DNA from: Saccharopolyspora aridisoli
GTDB taxonomy: Bacteria > Actinomycetota > Actinomycetes > Mycobacteriales > Pseudonocardiaceae
DNA length: 59,727 nt
NCBI RefSeq assembly: GCF_004348445.1
Contig: NZ_SMKV01000034.1
Coordinates: 1-59,727 of the forward strand
Reading direction: 5' to 3'
A program made the translations under genes and the position numbers. Every line of letters begins with the position of its first letter. Position 1 is the first letter of the stretch. This document shows, in pieces, positions 21,764 to 30,274 of the stretch. Under the pieces are notes generated by a model that saw nothing but the letters and a program-made list of their open reading frames with translations, ran no database searches and was not told the origin of the DNA.

Positions 21764-24457
21764 GTGACGCAATCCGAGGACCGACGCCTGCTGTTGATCG
21801 ATGGCCACTCGATGGCCTACCGCGCCTTCTACGCCCTGCCGAAGGAGAACTTCCAAACCGGCACCGGGCAGCACACCAACGCGGTGTACGGCTTCACCTC
21901 GATGCTGATCAACCTGTTGCGCGACGAGCAGCCCACCCACCTCGCGGTCGCCTTCGACGTCTCCCGCAAGACCTTCCGCAGCGAGACCTTCACCGAGTAC
22001 AAGGCCAACCGCAGCACAAGCCCGGACGAGTTCAAGGGCCAGGTCAGCCTCATCCAGGACATCCTCGGCGCGCTGAACATCCCGGTGCTGAGCAAGGAGA
22101 ACTACGAGGCCGACGACGTCATCGCCACGCTGACCACCCAGGCCACCGGCGGCGGCTTCAAGGTCGCCATCTGCACCGGAGACCGCGATGCGCTCCAGCT
22201 CGTCACCGACGACGTGACCGTGCTGTACCCGACCAAGGGCGTCTCCGAGCTGACCCGGTTCACCCCGGAAGCCGTCGAGGCCAAGTACGGGCTGACGCCC
22301 GAGCAGTACCCCGACTTCGCGGCGCTGCGCGGTGACCCGTCGGACAACCTGCCCAAGATCCCGGGGGTGGGGGAGAAGACCGTCACCAAGTGGATCCAGC
22401 AGTTCGGCTCGCTCGCCGGTCTCGTGGACCGGGTCGACGAGGTCAAGGGCAAGGCGGGCGACAACCTGCGCGAGCACCTGTCGTCGGTGCTGCTCAACCG
22501 GCAGCTCACCGAGCTCGTGCGCGATGTCGAGCTCGAAGCCGAGCCGGAGGACCTGGAGGTGCGCGCCTGGGATCGCGACGCCGTGCACGGGCTGTTCGAC
22601 GACCTGGAGTTCAGGGTGCTGCGCGACCGGCTGTTCGCCACGCTCTCCAGCGCCGAACCCGAGGTCGACGAGGGCTTCGAGGTCACCGGCGGCGTCATCG
22701 AGCCCGGCGCGCTCGCCGCATGGCTCGACCAGCACGCGCGCGGCGGCAACCGCGTCGGCGTGTCCTGCACCGGCACCTGGGCGCGCGGCCACGGCGACCT
22801 GGCAGGCATCGCGCTGGCCACCGCCGACGGGGCAGGCGCGTTCGTCGACGTCACCGCGCTGACCAGCGAGGACGAGAAGGCGCTCGCGTCTTGGCTGGCC
22901 GACGCCGACGTGCCCAAGGCCGCTCACGACGTGAAGGGCCCGCTGCACGCCATCCGCGACCGCGGCTGGACCATCGCCGGTCTCACCAGCGACACCGCCC
23001 TGGCCGCCTACTTGGTGCGTCCCGGCCAGCGCTCCTTCGAACTGCCCGACCTGGTGGTGCGCTACCTGCAGCGGGAGCTGCGCGCCGACAGCGGCGAGGA
23101 CGACGGCCAGCTGTCGCTGCTGGAGGACGAGTCGGAGAGCCAGGAGAAGGCCGCCGCGGGTGAACTGCTGCGGGCCCGCGCGGTCGCCGAGCTCGCCGAC
23201 GCGCTGGACACCGAGCTCGCCCGCATCGACAGCACCACGCTGCTCACCGACCTCGAACTGCCGCTGCTGCTGGTCCTCTCCGAGCTCGAAGGCGCCGGGA
23301 TCGCCGTGGACGCCGAGCAGCTGGCCGAACTGGGCGCGCGCTTCGCCGCGCGCGTCAAGCAGGCCGCGCAGGAGGCGTACGCCGTCATCGGCAAGGAGAT
23401 CAACCTCGGCTCGCCGAAGCAGCTGCAGGTGGTCCTCTTCGACGAGCTCAACATGCCGAAGACCAAGCGCACCAAGACCGGCTACACCACCGACGCCGAA
23501 GCGCTGCAGACCTTGTTCGAGAAGACCGAGCACCCGTTCCTGCAGCACATGCTGGAACACCGCGACGCAACCCGGCTCAGGACCACAGTGGAGGGCCTGA
23601 CCAAGTCCATCTCGGACGACGGCCGCATCCACACCACGTTCAACCAGACGATCGCCGCCACCGGCCGGCTGTCGTCGACCGATCCGAACCTGCAGAACAT
23701 CCCGATCCGCACCGAAGAGGGCCGCCGGATTCGCGAGGTGTTCGTCGTCGGCGGCGACTACGCCGAGCTGATGACCGCCGACTACAGCCAGATCGAGATG
23801 CGCATCATGGCGCACCTCTCCGGCGACGAAGGGCTCATCGAGGCGTTCAACACCGGCGAGGACCTGCACAACTACGTCGCCTCGCAGGCGTTCGACGTGC
23901 CGATCGGCGAGGTCGACCAGGAGCTGCGCCGACGGGTCAAGGCCATGTCCTACGGCCTGGCCTACGGTCTGTCGGCCTACGGCCTGGCGCAGCAGCTGCG
24001 CATCTCCGCCGAAGACGCCAAGGCGCAGATGGACGCCTACTTCGCGCGCTTCGGCCGGGTCCGCGACTACCTGCGCGAGGTCGTCGACCAGGCCCGCAAG
24101 GACGGCTACACCTCCACCATCATGGGGCGCCGCCGCTACTTGCCGGACCTGCTCAGCGACAACCGGCAGCGCCGCGAGATGGCCGAGCGGATGGCGCTCA
24201 ACGCCCCGATCCAGGGCAGCGCCGCCGACATCATCAAGGTCGCCATGCTCGGCGTGCACGGGGCCCTCAAGGCCGAGGGCCTGCGCTCGCGGACCCTGCT
24301 GCAGGTGCACGACGAACTGATCATCGAGGTCGCCGACGGCGAGCGGGACGTGGTGGAGAAGCTGGTGCGCGAGCAGATGGGTTCGGCGTACCCGCTGGGC
24401 GTGCCGCTGGAGGTCTCGGTCGGGTCGGGTCGCTCCTGGGACTCCGCCGCGCACTGA
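21764..24457 (+). CDS. polA: DNA polymerase I
   Basis: An 897-residue enzyme for repair synthesis and Okazaki-fragment maturation. Residues 1-300 form the 5'-3' flap nuclease (LLLIDGHSMAYRAFYALP, YEADDVIATLTTQA, CTGDRDALQLV, LRGDPSDNLPKIPGVGEKT). The middle region has the proofreading-domain fold but lacks the DxE metal motif, as in other actinobacterial Pol I, so proofreading is probably absent. The polymerase domain has DPNLQNIPIRTEEGRRIREV, MTADYSQIEMRIMAHLSGDE (motif A), RRRVKAMSYGLAYGLSAYGL (O helix) and LLQVHDELIIEV (motif C). GTG 21764 is chosen because the conserved nuclease starts a few residues later. Confidence 0.97.
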   Translation: MTQSEDRRLLLIDGHSMAYRAFYALPKENFQTGTGQHTNAVYGFTSMLINLLRDEQPTHLAVAFDVSRKTFRSETFTEYKANRSTSPDEFKGQVSLIQDILGALNIPVLSKENYEADDVIATLTTQATGGGFKVAICTGDRDALQLVTDDVTVLYPTKGVSELTRFTPEAVEAKYGLTPEQYPDFAALRGDPSDNLPKIPGVGEKTVTKWIQQFGSLAGLVDRVDEVKGKAGDNLREHLSSVLLNRQLTELVRDVELEAEPEDLEVRAWDRDAVHGLFDDLEFRVLRDRLFATLSSAEPEVDEGFEVTGGVIEPGALAAWLDQHARGGNRVGVSCTGTWARGHGDLAGIALATADGAGAFVDVTALTSEDEKALASWLADADVPKAAHDVKGPLHAIRDRGWTIAGLTSDTALAAYLVRPGQRSFELPDLVVRYLQRELRADSGEDDGQLSLLEDESESQEKAAAGELLRARAVAELADALDTELARIDSTTLLTDLELPLLLVLSELEGAGIAVDAEQLAELGARFAARVKQAAQEAYAVIGKEINLGSPKQLQVVLFDELNMPKTKRTKTGYTTDAEALQTLFEKTEHPFLQHMLEHRDATRLRTTVEGLTKSISDDGRIHTTFNQTIAATGRLSSTDPNLQNIPIRTEEGRRIREVFVVGGDYAELMTADYSQIEMRIMAHLSGDEGLIEAFNTGEDLHNYVASQAFDVPIGEVDQELRRRVKAMSYGLAYGLSAYGLAQQLRISAEDAKAQMDAYFARFGRVRDYLREVVDQARKDGYTSTIMGRRRYLPDLLSDNRQRREMAERMALNAPIQGSAADIIKVAMLGVHGALKAEGLRSRTLLQVHDELIIEVADGERDVVEKLVREQMGSAYPLGVPLEVSVGSGRSWDSAAH

Positions 24458-24513
24458 GCGGCGAGGGATCTCGACTCGATCACGGAACCGCCGTTTCGGG
24501 GTTGCGCTCCGGC

Positions 24514-24540
24514 GTGATGTTGTGCAATGGCGAACATCAC
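24514..24540. promoter_or_regulatory. 8-bp inverted repeat downstream of polA
   Basis: GTGATGTT and AACATCAC flank an 11-base loop. It lies 57 bp after polA and 159 bp before the VOC gene. It may be a weak terminator or an operator for the next gene. The remaining 24458-24698 shows nothing else. Confidence 0.3.
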
Positions 24541-24698
24541 CGCTGGTGGGGCCCGAACGCGGGTACCGAACACCGGTGCGGATAGCCTGCGGTACACGCT
24601 CCGGCCGGGCTCGGCCGCTGCGGCGTTGTGGCCGGCGGGGCGTCACCAGGGCGTGAGCAGCACCCCAAGAGCTGACCGCGCCGACCCCGAGGAGGAGC

Positions 24699-25085
24699 AT
24701 GATCAGCATCGACCGAGTCGACCACTTGGTCCTCACCGTCGCCGATGTGGATCGGGCGGTCGAGTTCTACCAGGGCGTGCTCGGCATGGAGCCGGTGGAG
24801 TTCCCCGGCGAGCGGCGTGCGGTTCGCTTCGGCGATCAGACCATCAAGCTGCACGCGGCTGCCGAGCTGGTCGAACCGACCGCGACCCACCCGGTCCCCG
24901 GCTCCGCGAACTTGTGCTTCGTCACCAGCCAGGCGCTGGCCGACGTCCAGGACCACCTGCGCAACAACGAGGTCCGCATCGAGGAGGGCCCGGTCGGGCG
25001 CATCGGCTCCCGGGGCCCCATCACCTCGCTCTACCTGCGCGATCCCGACGGGAACCTCATCGAGATCGCCCGCTACGACGACTGA
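24699..25085 (+). CDS. VOC-family (glyoxalase/dioxygenase fold) protein
   Basis: A 128-residue single-unit protein with two beta-alpha-beta-beta-beta modules: IDRVDHLVLTVADVDRAVEF with YQGVLGMEPVEF, and SLYLRDPDGNLIEIARYD. The His in VDHLVLTV and the Glu in GNLIEIARY are the usual metal ligands, so a divalent-metal lyase, isomerase or resistance function is possible. GGAGGAG precedes the ATG. Small VOC proteins cannot be assigned a substrate from sequence. Confidence 0.8.
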   Translation: MISIDRVDHLVLTVADVDRAVEFYQGVLGMEPVEFPGERRAVRFGDQTIKLHAAAELVEPTATHPVPGSANLCFVTSQALADVQDHLRNNEVRIEEGPVGRIGSRGPITSLYLRDPDGNLIEIARYDD

Positions 25086-25306
25086 GAGTTGTTCGGTGGT
25101 CACCCTGCTCGGCGGTGCGGTGGCGGAACCTGACACGCCTGGACTCCGTGGCTCACTCCTTCCGCATGCCGATGCACGGCGTCGCGGCGTACTCGCCAGT
25201 TGTCAGGGTCCCCCCAGAAGGGGAGTGCCGCGTGCCAGCTCAGTCCCACACTTGGTGCAGCGGCTCGCCGCGTTGAGTGGACCGCTCCTGACGATCAACG
25301 CAAATG

Positions 25307-25339
25307 CGGGCCTCCGCACAGATCCGGAGGCCCGCGTTT
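25307..25339. terminator. Rho-independent type terminator
   Basis: GCGGGCCTCCG and CGGAGGCCCGC are perfect 11-base arms with an 8-base loop, followed by GTTTT. It separates the VOC gene from the converging exporter. 25086-25306 shows no gene. Confidence 0.85.
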
Positions 25340-25347
25340 TGCGCTGA

Positions 25348-27372
25348 TCAGAGCGACAGCTCAGGTTTGAGGCGGGTGGGTGTCCAGACCCGCTGGCGCC
25401 AGGCCGAGACCGTGGTCAGCAGCAGGGACGCCACCAGGTAGCAGAGCAGGACCGCCACGGCTTGGACGACCGAGCCCTCCGTGCCGCCGTAGATGAGGTG
25501 GCGCAGCCCCGTCACCACGTAGCCCAGCGGCAGGACCTGGTGCAGCGGGTGCAGCGGTTCCGGGATCGTCTGCCACGGGAACGTGCCGCCCGCCGTGACC
25601 AGCTGCAGCACCAGGACCACCAGGGCGATGAACTTGCCCTTCGGGCCGAACGCCGCGTTCAGCGAGTGGACAACAGCGGTGAACGCGAACGAGGTCAGGA
25701 TCAGGAAGCCGAGCGTCCGCCACTGGTGCGCGGGGTGCACCCCGATGACGAGCACGACCACCGAGAACAGCAGCACCGCCTGCACGAACCCGATCAGCGC
25801 GGCGGGCAGCCAGCCGCCCAGCGCGACCCGCCACGGCGCCACACCGGCCGCCAGCGCCCGGTTGGACATCGGCCGCATCAGCAGGAAGAGGACGAACCCC
25901 CCGACCCACAGCGCCAGGCCCATGAAGTACGGCGCCAGCCCGGCACCGTAGGTGTCGGCCTTGACCTGCGCCTGCGTGTCCACAGCGACCGGGTCGCCGA
26001 TGGTGTCGGCGGTGGTCTGCCGGGTCGTGTCGTCGGGGTTGGGGATGTCGCCCGCGCCCTTGCCGAGCTCGGTGGCCAGCGTGTTGGAACCGTCGACGAG
26101 CTGGCCGGAGCCGGCGTGGAGCTGCCGGGTGCCGCCGACGAGCTGGTCGGCGCCGTCGGCGAGCCTGCTGGTGCCCGACAGGGCCTGCTGCTCGCCGTCG
26201 CGCAGCTGCACGGCTCCGTCGTCGACCTGCCCGGCGCCGCTGGTGAGCTGGCGGATGCCGCTGGTCAGCTGCGGGGTGGCGTTGGCCAGCGCCCGGTTGC
26301 CGTCGGCGACCTGGCGGGCGCCGTCGGCCAGCGCGTTGAGCTGTCCGACCTGCGTTCGCAGCTCGGTGTTGGCGTCGGTGGCGGGCCTGCCCAGATCGTC
26401 GAGCCCGGTGACGATCTTCTGCACGGTGGCTTCGTCGACGCCTGCCTGGCGCAGCTGCGCGGCCGTCTTGGCCTTGGTCTGGTCCAGGTCGTCGACGATG
26501 CCTTGGGAGAGGTCGCCGACGACGTTGGCCTTCTGCGCGAGCTGCTCGTTGCCCTGGGCGACCTCCTCGGCGCCGTCGGCCAGCTTCGCGGTCTGGTCCG
26601 GCAGCTTCGCGGTCGAGGACTGGAGCTGCTGCAGGCCGGTGTGCAGCTGGCCGGTTCCGTCGGCCAGCCTGTTGGCGCCCGAGGCCAGCTGTCGCTGTCC
26701 GCTGAGCAGCTGGTGCGCGCCGTCGGAGAGCTCGGTGCCGCCTTGCTCGGCCTGGCCGAGCCCGTCGCGCAGCTGCCCGGCGCCGTCTGCGAGCTCGCCC
26801 GCGCCGTTGGCGGCTTCGACGGTCTTGTCGTGCACCGTGGAGAAGCCGAGCAGGAACTGCTCGGCGGCGGTCGATCCCGCGTTGGACGCGACGCCCTCGC
26901 GGACCTCACCGGCGAGCTTGTCGGCGATGGTGCCCACCAGGTAGTTGTTCGCGTCGTTGGTGATCAGCTGCAGCTTGGCCTGTCGCGGTTCGAAGTCGGC
27001 GGGGGAGACCAGGGCGTCGGAGAAGTCCCGGGGGACCACCAGGGCGAAGGTGTAGTCGCCGTTGGCCACGCCCGTCTGGGCGTGCTGGAGATCGGTGCGG
27101 GTCCAGGAGAACGTGCCGGAGTCCAGGAGCTCGTCGTAGACGTCCTGGCCGGCGTTGAGGGGCTGGCCGTCGTCCACCTCGGCGCCGGTGTCGTCGATGA
27201 CGACCGCGGCGGGCACCGAGTCGAGCTTCCCGTAGGGATCCCAGTTGGCGTAGATGTACATCGCGCCGTAGAGCAGCGGCACCAAGGTGACCGCCAGCAG
27301 CGCGAGCTTGGGCAGCTTGCCCGAGGTGAGTCGTCGCAATTCCGTTGCGGCGAGCCGGAAAGTAGTCATCAC
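25348..27372 (-). CDS. YhgE/Pip-type ABC-2 membrane protein
   Basis: A 674-residue membrane protein. It starts with one membrane segment (LALLAVTLVPLLYGAMYIYA) and a 130-residue extracytoplasmic domain that begins DPYGKLDSVPAAVVIDDTG. A long helical array of L-x2-GA/GT-x-QL-x2-G repeats follows (residues about 190-440, e.g. QLRDGLGQAEQGGTELSDGA). At the C-terminus are five membrane segments of ABC-2 permease type. Members include the phage infection protein Pip of Lactococcus and YhgE. Many actinobacterial ones pair with an ATPase for export of cell-wall or lipid material. The neighbouring ATPase gene begins the unit 13 bp upstream. ATG 27369 is an equal alternative start. Confidence 0.85.
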   Translation of the reverse strand: MMTTFRLAATELRRLTSGKLPKLALLAVTLVPLLYGAMYIYANWDPYGKLDSVPAAVVIDDTGAEVDDGQPLNAGQDVYDELLDSGTFSWTRTDLQHAQTGVANGDYTFALVVPRDFSDALVSPADFEPRQAKLQLITNDANNYLVGTIADKLAGEVREGVASNAGSTAAEQFLLGFSTVHDKTVEAANGAGELADGAGQLRDGLGQAEQGGTELSDGAHQLLSGQRQLASGANRLADGTGQLHTGLQQLQSSTAKLPDQTAKLADGAEEVAQGNEQLAQKANVVGDLSQGIVDDLDQTKAKTAAQLRQAGVDEATVQKIVTGLDDLGRPATDANTELRTQVGQLNALADGARQVADGNRALANATPQLTSGIRQLTSGAGQVDDGAVQLRDGEQQALSGTSRLADGADQLVGGTRQLHAGSGQLVDGSNTLATELGKGAGDIPNPDDTTRQTTADTIGDPVAVDTQAQVKADTYGAGLAPYFMGLALWVGGFVLFLLMRPMSNRALAAGVAPWRVALGGWLPAALIGFVQAVLLFSVVVLVIGVHPAHQWRTLGFLILTSFAFTAVVHSLNAAFGPKGKFIALVVLVLQLVTAGGTFPWQTIPEPLHPLHQVLPLGYVVTGLRHLIYGGTEGSVVQAVAVLLCYLVASLLLTTVSAWRQRVWTPTRLKPELSL

Positions 27373-27385
27373 GGACCTTCAGGTG

Positions 27386-28021
27386 TCAACCGGCCGAAGT
27401 GGATTTCTGGGCGTCGTCCGCGCCGATGCGGACGGCGGGCGCTCCGAGCTCGTCGGCGGAGCGCGTGGAGCAGAGCACGACCACCGCCATGCCTTCTTCG
27501 GCGCGGGCGGTGGCCAGGGAGTACCAGAGCTGCGGGTCGCCGCCGTGGCGGTCGGGGCAGTCCAGCACCAGCGCGCGCGTGGTGCGGGACTCGCAGGCAA
27601 GGTCGACCAGCAGGCGGGTGCGCTGGTGCGAGGTGAGGTTCTCGAACCGGACGTCGCCGGGGAGTTCGCGGTCGGCCAGCCAGCCGCGCACCTCGCGGCG
27701 GGTCGAACCGCGCCGGGCCAGCGCCAGACCTTCGGCGGTCACGTCGCGGACCTGCAGGGAGTCCTCAGGTTCGGTGATCTGTGGGGCGTCGACGACGGCG
27801 ACGGCGCGGCGCAGCCGGACCGCGTCGGCAGAGCCGTCCAGCCGGACGCTCCCGCTGCTGGGCTTGAGCCGCCCGGACAGGGCCAGCGCGAGCGCGGTCT
27901 TGCCGGTGCCGGCTTCGCCGGTGACCAGCAGGGTCTGACCGTCGGCGACCCGGAGCGAAGTGGGGGCCAGCAGTGGCCCGTGCGCGCCGATGACCTCGAC
28001 GCCGGTGGCGACGATCTCCAC
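27386..28021 (-). CDS. ABC transporter ATPase with degenerate motifs
   Basis: A 211-residue ATPase with a good Walker A (LLVTGEAGTGKTALALALSG), but the Walker B is ALVLDCPD, without the catalytic Glu. The signature region is NLTSHQRTRLLVDLA instead of LSGGQ. The D-loop and H-loop are not evident. It is therefore unlikely to hydrolyse ATP in the standard way and may act as a binding or regulatory partner of the YhgE/Pip protein encoded 13 bp downstream. GGAGGAGG precedes the ATG. The short GC-rich gap to the next gene has palindrome CCTGCGCGCAGG. Confidence 0.7.
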   Translation of the reverse strand: MEIVATGVEVIGAHGPLLAPTSLRVADGQTLLVTGEAGTGKTALALALSGRLKPSSGSVRLDGSADAVRLRRAVAVVDAPQITEPEDSLQVRDVTAEGLALARRGSTRREVRGWLADRELPGDVRFENLTSHQRTRLLVDLACESRTTRALVLDCPDRHGGDPQLWYSLATARAEEGMAVVVLCSTRSADELGAPAVRIGADDAQKSTSAG

Positions 28022-28069
28022 GCCTCCTCCTCGATCTCGTAGGACCTGCGCGCAGGCCCCGGACCGGGG

Positions 28070-29002
28070 TCAGCGCAGTGCGGTGGCCGGGCGCACCTCC
28101 CACATCGTCCACAGTGGCCGGTAGCCCTGGCGGGGCCAGAACACCGAGGACAGCGGGTTGGGCGGGTTGTAGTACAGGAAGCTGCCGATGGCGCCCCGGC
28201 GCACGAACTCGTTGTGCACCACCGACATCAGCTGCCTGCCGATGCCGGTGCCACGCGCCTTCTCGTGCACCGACACGCAGTTGATGTACCCCCACGAGCC
28301 GGGGCGCAGCCGGTAGGCCCGCGGGGACTTGCCGGTGTCGATCCAGCCGCATTCCGCGACCGCGACGGGCGTGCCGTCCTGCTCCGCGAGCCAGACCGGA
28401 TCGTCGGAGTGCAGGCGCACTCGGGCGGCGGTCCGCTTCAGCTGCGCGGCATCGGAGCGGTACGTGGCGGTTCCGACGAGGGCGGCGTATTCGAGCTCGG
28501 TGAGGGTGAGGTCGACGACGGCGTCCAGGTCGGCCGGTCCGGCGCGACGCACCTTTACGGTACCAGACAGTTTCGTATCTGCGGCCGGGGTGGGTGATCG
28601 AATCGCGAGCACCGACAACGGCATGAAGCCGTGATCGAGCAACGCTCGCGTGGCCTGCACGTCACGGCTCGGCCAGACCACCATCGCCGAGGAGTTCGGT
28701 CCCGGGTCGTCCTGCTCGCCGAGCCGTTCCCGCCACGCGCCCAGCAGCGAATCCATTCCCGCGCGCGGGTGCTCGCCGATGATCGGGAACAGTTCGAAGG
28801 CCTCGCCGGCCTGCCACAGGCCGCGCGCCGAGCCCTCCGGGTTCGAGGTGTGCGTGACCAACCCGGCCACCGCGTGCCCGCCGGAGGTCCGCGCCGCCAC
28901 CGGCTCGGCGTCGGTCGGCACGAACTGGTCCTGCGGCAACTGCGGGTCCAGGGCGGCGAACCGCGCGAACTGGGCCTGCATCAAATCCTGCGCGGTCGCC
29001 AC
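28070..29002 (-). CDS. GNAT-family N-acetyltransferase
   Basis: About 310 residues. The C-terminal 150 form a GNAT domain (VKVRRAGPADLDAVVDLTLT, VAVAECGWIDTG, then the acetyl-CoA loop VSVHEKARGTGIGRQLMSVV and GAIGSFLYYNPPNPLSSVFW). The N-terminal half (HAVAGLVTHTSNPEGSARGL) is a divergent second GNAT-like fold, as in tandem GNAT proteins. Substrate unknown. GTG 29002 has AGGAG 7 bases upstream. Reading in from 29074 would add residues without a ribosome site. Confidence 0.8.
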   Translation of the reverse strand: MATAQDLMQAQFARFAALDPQLPQDQFVPTDAEPVAARTSGGHAVAGLVTHTSNPEGSARGLWQAGEAFELFPIIGEHPRAGMDSLLGAWRERLGEQDDPGPNSSAMVVWPSRDVQATRALLDHGFMPLSVLAIRSPTPAADTKLSGTVKVRRAGPADLDAVVDLTLTELEYAALVGTATYRSDAAQLKRTAARVRLHSDDPVWLAEQDGTPVAVAECGWIDTGKSPRAYRLRPGSWGYINCVSVHEKARGTGIGRQLMSVVHNEFVRRGAIGSFLYYNPPNPLSSVFWPRQGYRPLWTMWEVRPATALR

Positions 29003-29110
29003 CGGGGGCTCCTCACATCTAGGCGAAGCGACGAGGTCGCTCCCTCTTCTCATCACCTGATCAGCTGGCACCACTACCCGAACCGCTGAGCGAGCCGACC
29101 ACGGAACGCC

Positions 29111-29968
29111 TCAGTCGAGCGCGCACACGAAGATCGCGGTCCCGGGGAACAGCCTGCCGCGAAGCGGGCTCCACTGCCCCCAGACCTGAGTGTGCCCCTC
29201 GGGCCACTCGGGTTCGATCAGATCGGTCAAGCGCATCCCGGCGCCCGACAGCGCCCGCACGAAGTCGCCCAGCGTGCGGTGGTGCTCGACGTAGGTGGCG
29301 CGGCCATCGCCGTCGATCTCCAGGTAGGGGGTGCGGTCGAAGTAGGAGTTGGTCGCGGTCAGGCCCGTCGGCCCCGGGTCGTCCGGGAAGATCCACCGCA
29401 TCGGGTGAGTGACGGCGAACACCCACGTGCCGCCCGGACGCAGCACCCGGGCCACCTCGCGGAACACCGCGCCCACGTCGGCGACGAACGGCACTCCGCC
29501 GAACGCCGAGCAGGCGAGGTCGAAGCTGTCGGTGGCGAAGGGCAGCAGATCGGCGCTGGCCTGGACCAGCGGCACGTGCGTCCCGCTGCGCCGCGCGGCG
29601 TCGACCCCGTGCCGCAGCATTCCGGCGGAGATGTCCAGGCCAACGGCCTCGGCGCCCTGCCCGGCCAGCCAGCGCGCGCACGACGCCGCACCGCAGCCGA
29701 CCTCCAGGATCCGCTTGCCGCGCACGTCCCCGAGCAGACCGGCGTGCTCCTCGCGCAGTCCCTCCGGGCACCACACGAAGTCGTCGTCGCCGAGGAAGTC
29801 GCCGTGCTCGGCGTGGTAGTCGTCGGCGTCGGCGTCCCACCACAACCGGTTCGCCGAACGCGACTCAGCAGCGTCCACGCTGCGCTTGCGGACACCGACC
29901 GTCCCCAGCAACTGCTCTGCCGAGCTATCCTGAGAGCTGGCGTTTTCCGGCTCGTCGGGACGTGTCAA
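29111..29968 (-). CDS. Class I SAM-dependent methyltransferase
   Basis: About 285 residues with a methyltransferase core: motif I ILEVGCGAASCARWLAGQG, acidic residue in AVGLDISAGML, motif ADLLPFATDSFDLACSAFGG and motif ARVLRPGGTWVFAVTHPMRW. The N-terminal block NRLWWDADADDYHAEHGDFL is typical of actinobacterial small-molecule methyltransferases. The acceptor is unknown. TTG 29968 with GGGGGAA 4 bases upstream is my choice. ATG 30043 would add a tail without similarity. It diverges from rpsA. Confidence 0.8.
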   Translation of the reverse strand: MTRPDEPENASSQDSSAEQLLGTVGVRKRSVDAAESRSANRLWWDADADDYHAEHGDFLGDDDFVWCPEGLREEHAGLLGDVRGKRILEVGCGAASCARWLAGQGAEAVGLDISAGMLRHGVDAARRSGTHVPLVQASADLLPFATDSFDLACSAFGGVPFVADVGAVFREVARVLRPGGTWVFAVTHPMRWIFPDDPGPTGLTATNSYFDRTPYLEIDGDGRATYVEHHRTLGDFVRALSGAGMRLTDLIEPEWPEGHTQVWGQWSPLRGRLFPGTAIFVCALD

Positions 29969-30274
29969 GGATTCCCCCGGGTGAAGGTGGTCAGGGCGTG
30001 GACGTGAAGGGATTGTGTCGTGCGTCCGAAGCCCGTCTGCCATCCAGGGGTACCGCGGTTTGCCCGGCGATCGAGAAAGCGCGTACGATACCGCCCGCGC
30101 CGTGGGTCTTTTTCTCGGCGGCTTCCGCGTCCCGGGTCAGACCGGGTAGTGGAGGTCGTTCGGCAAAACGGAATCCGCAGGTCCGGCTACCCGCTGGGCC
30201 GGACTTGAGCGGCCATGGCGCGGCACAAGCTTAGAACCAGCGACCAACCTATCCGTACCGGAGCAACCCACCTG

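Noticed and set aside
21737..24736. A 999-codon open frame antisense to polA
   Set aside because: It mirrors the real gene's codon pattern in a GC-rich genome, has Val/Gly/Leu-rich low-information sequence, and no domain.
25462..27636. 724-codon plus-strand frame opposite the YhgE/Pip gene
   Set aside because: Repetitive Gly/Val/Leu/Asp composition is the shadow of the repeat region on the other strand.
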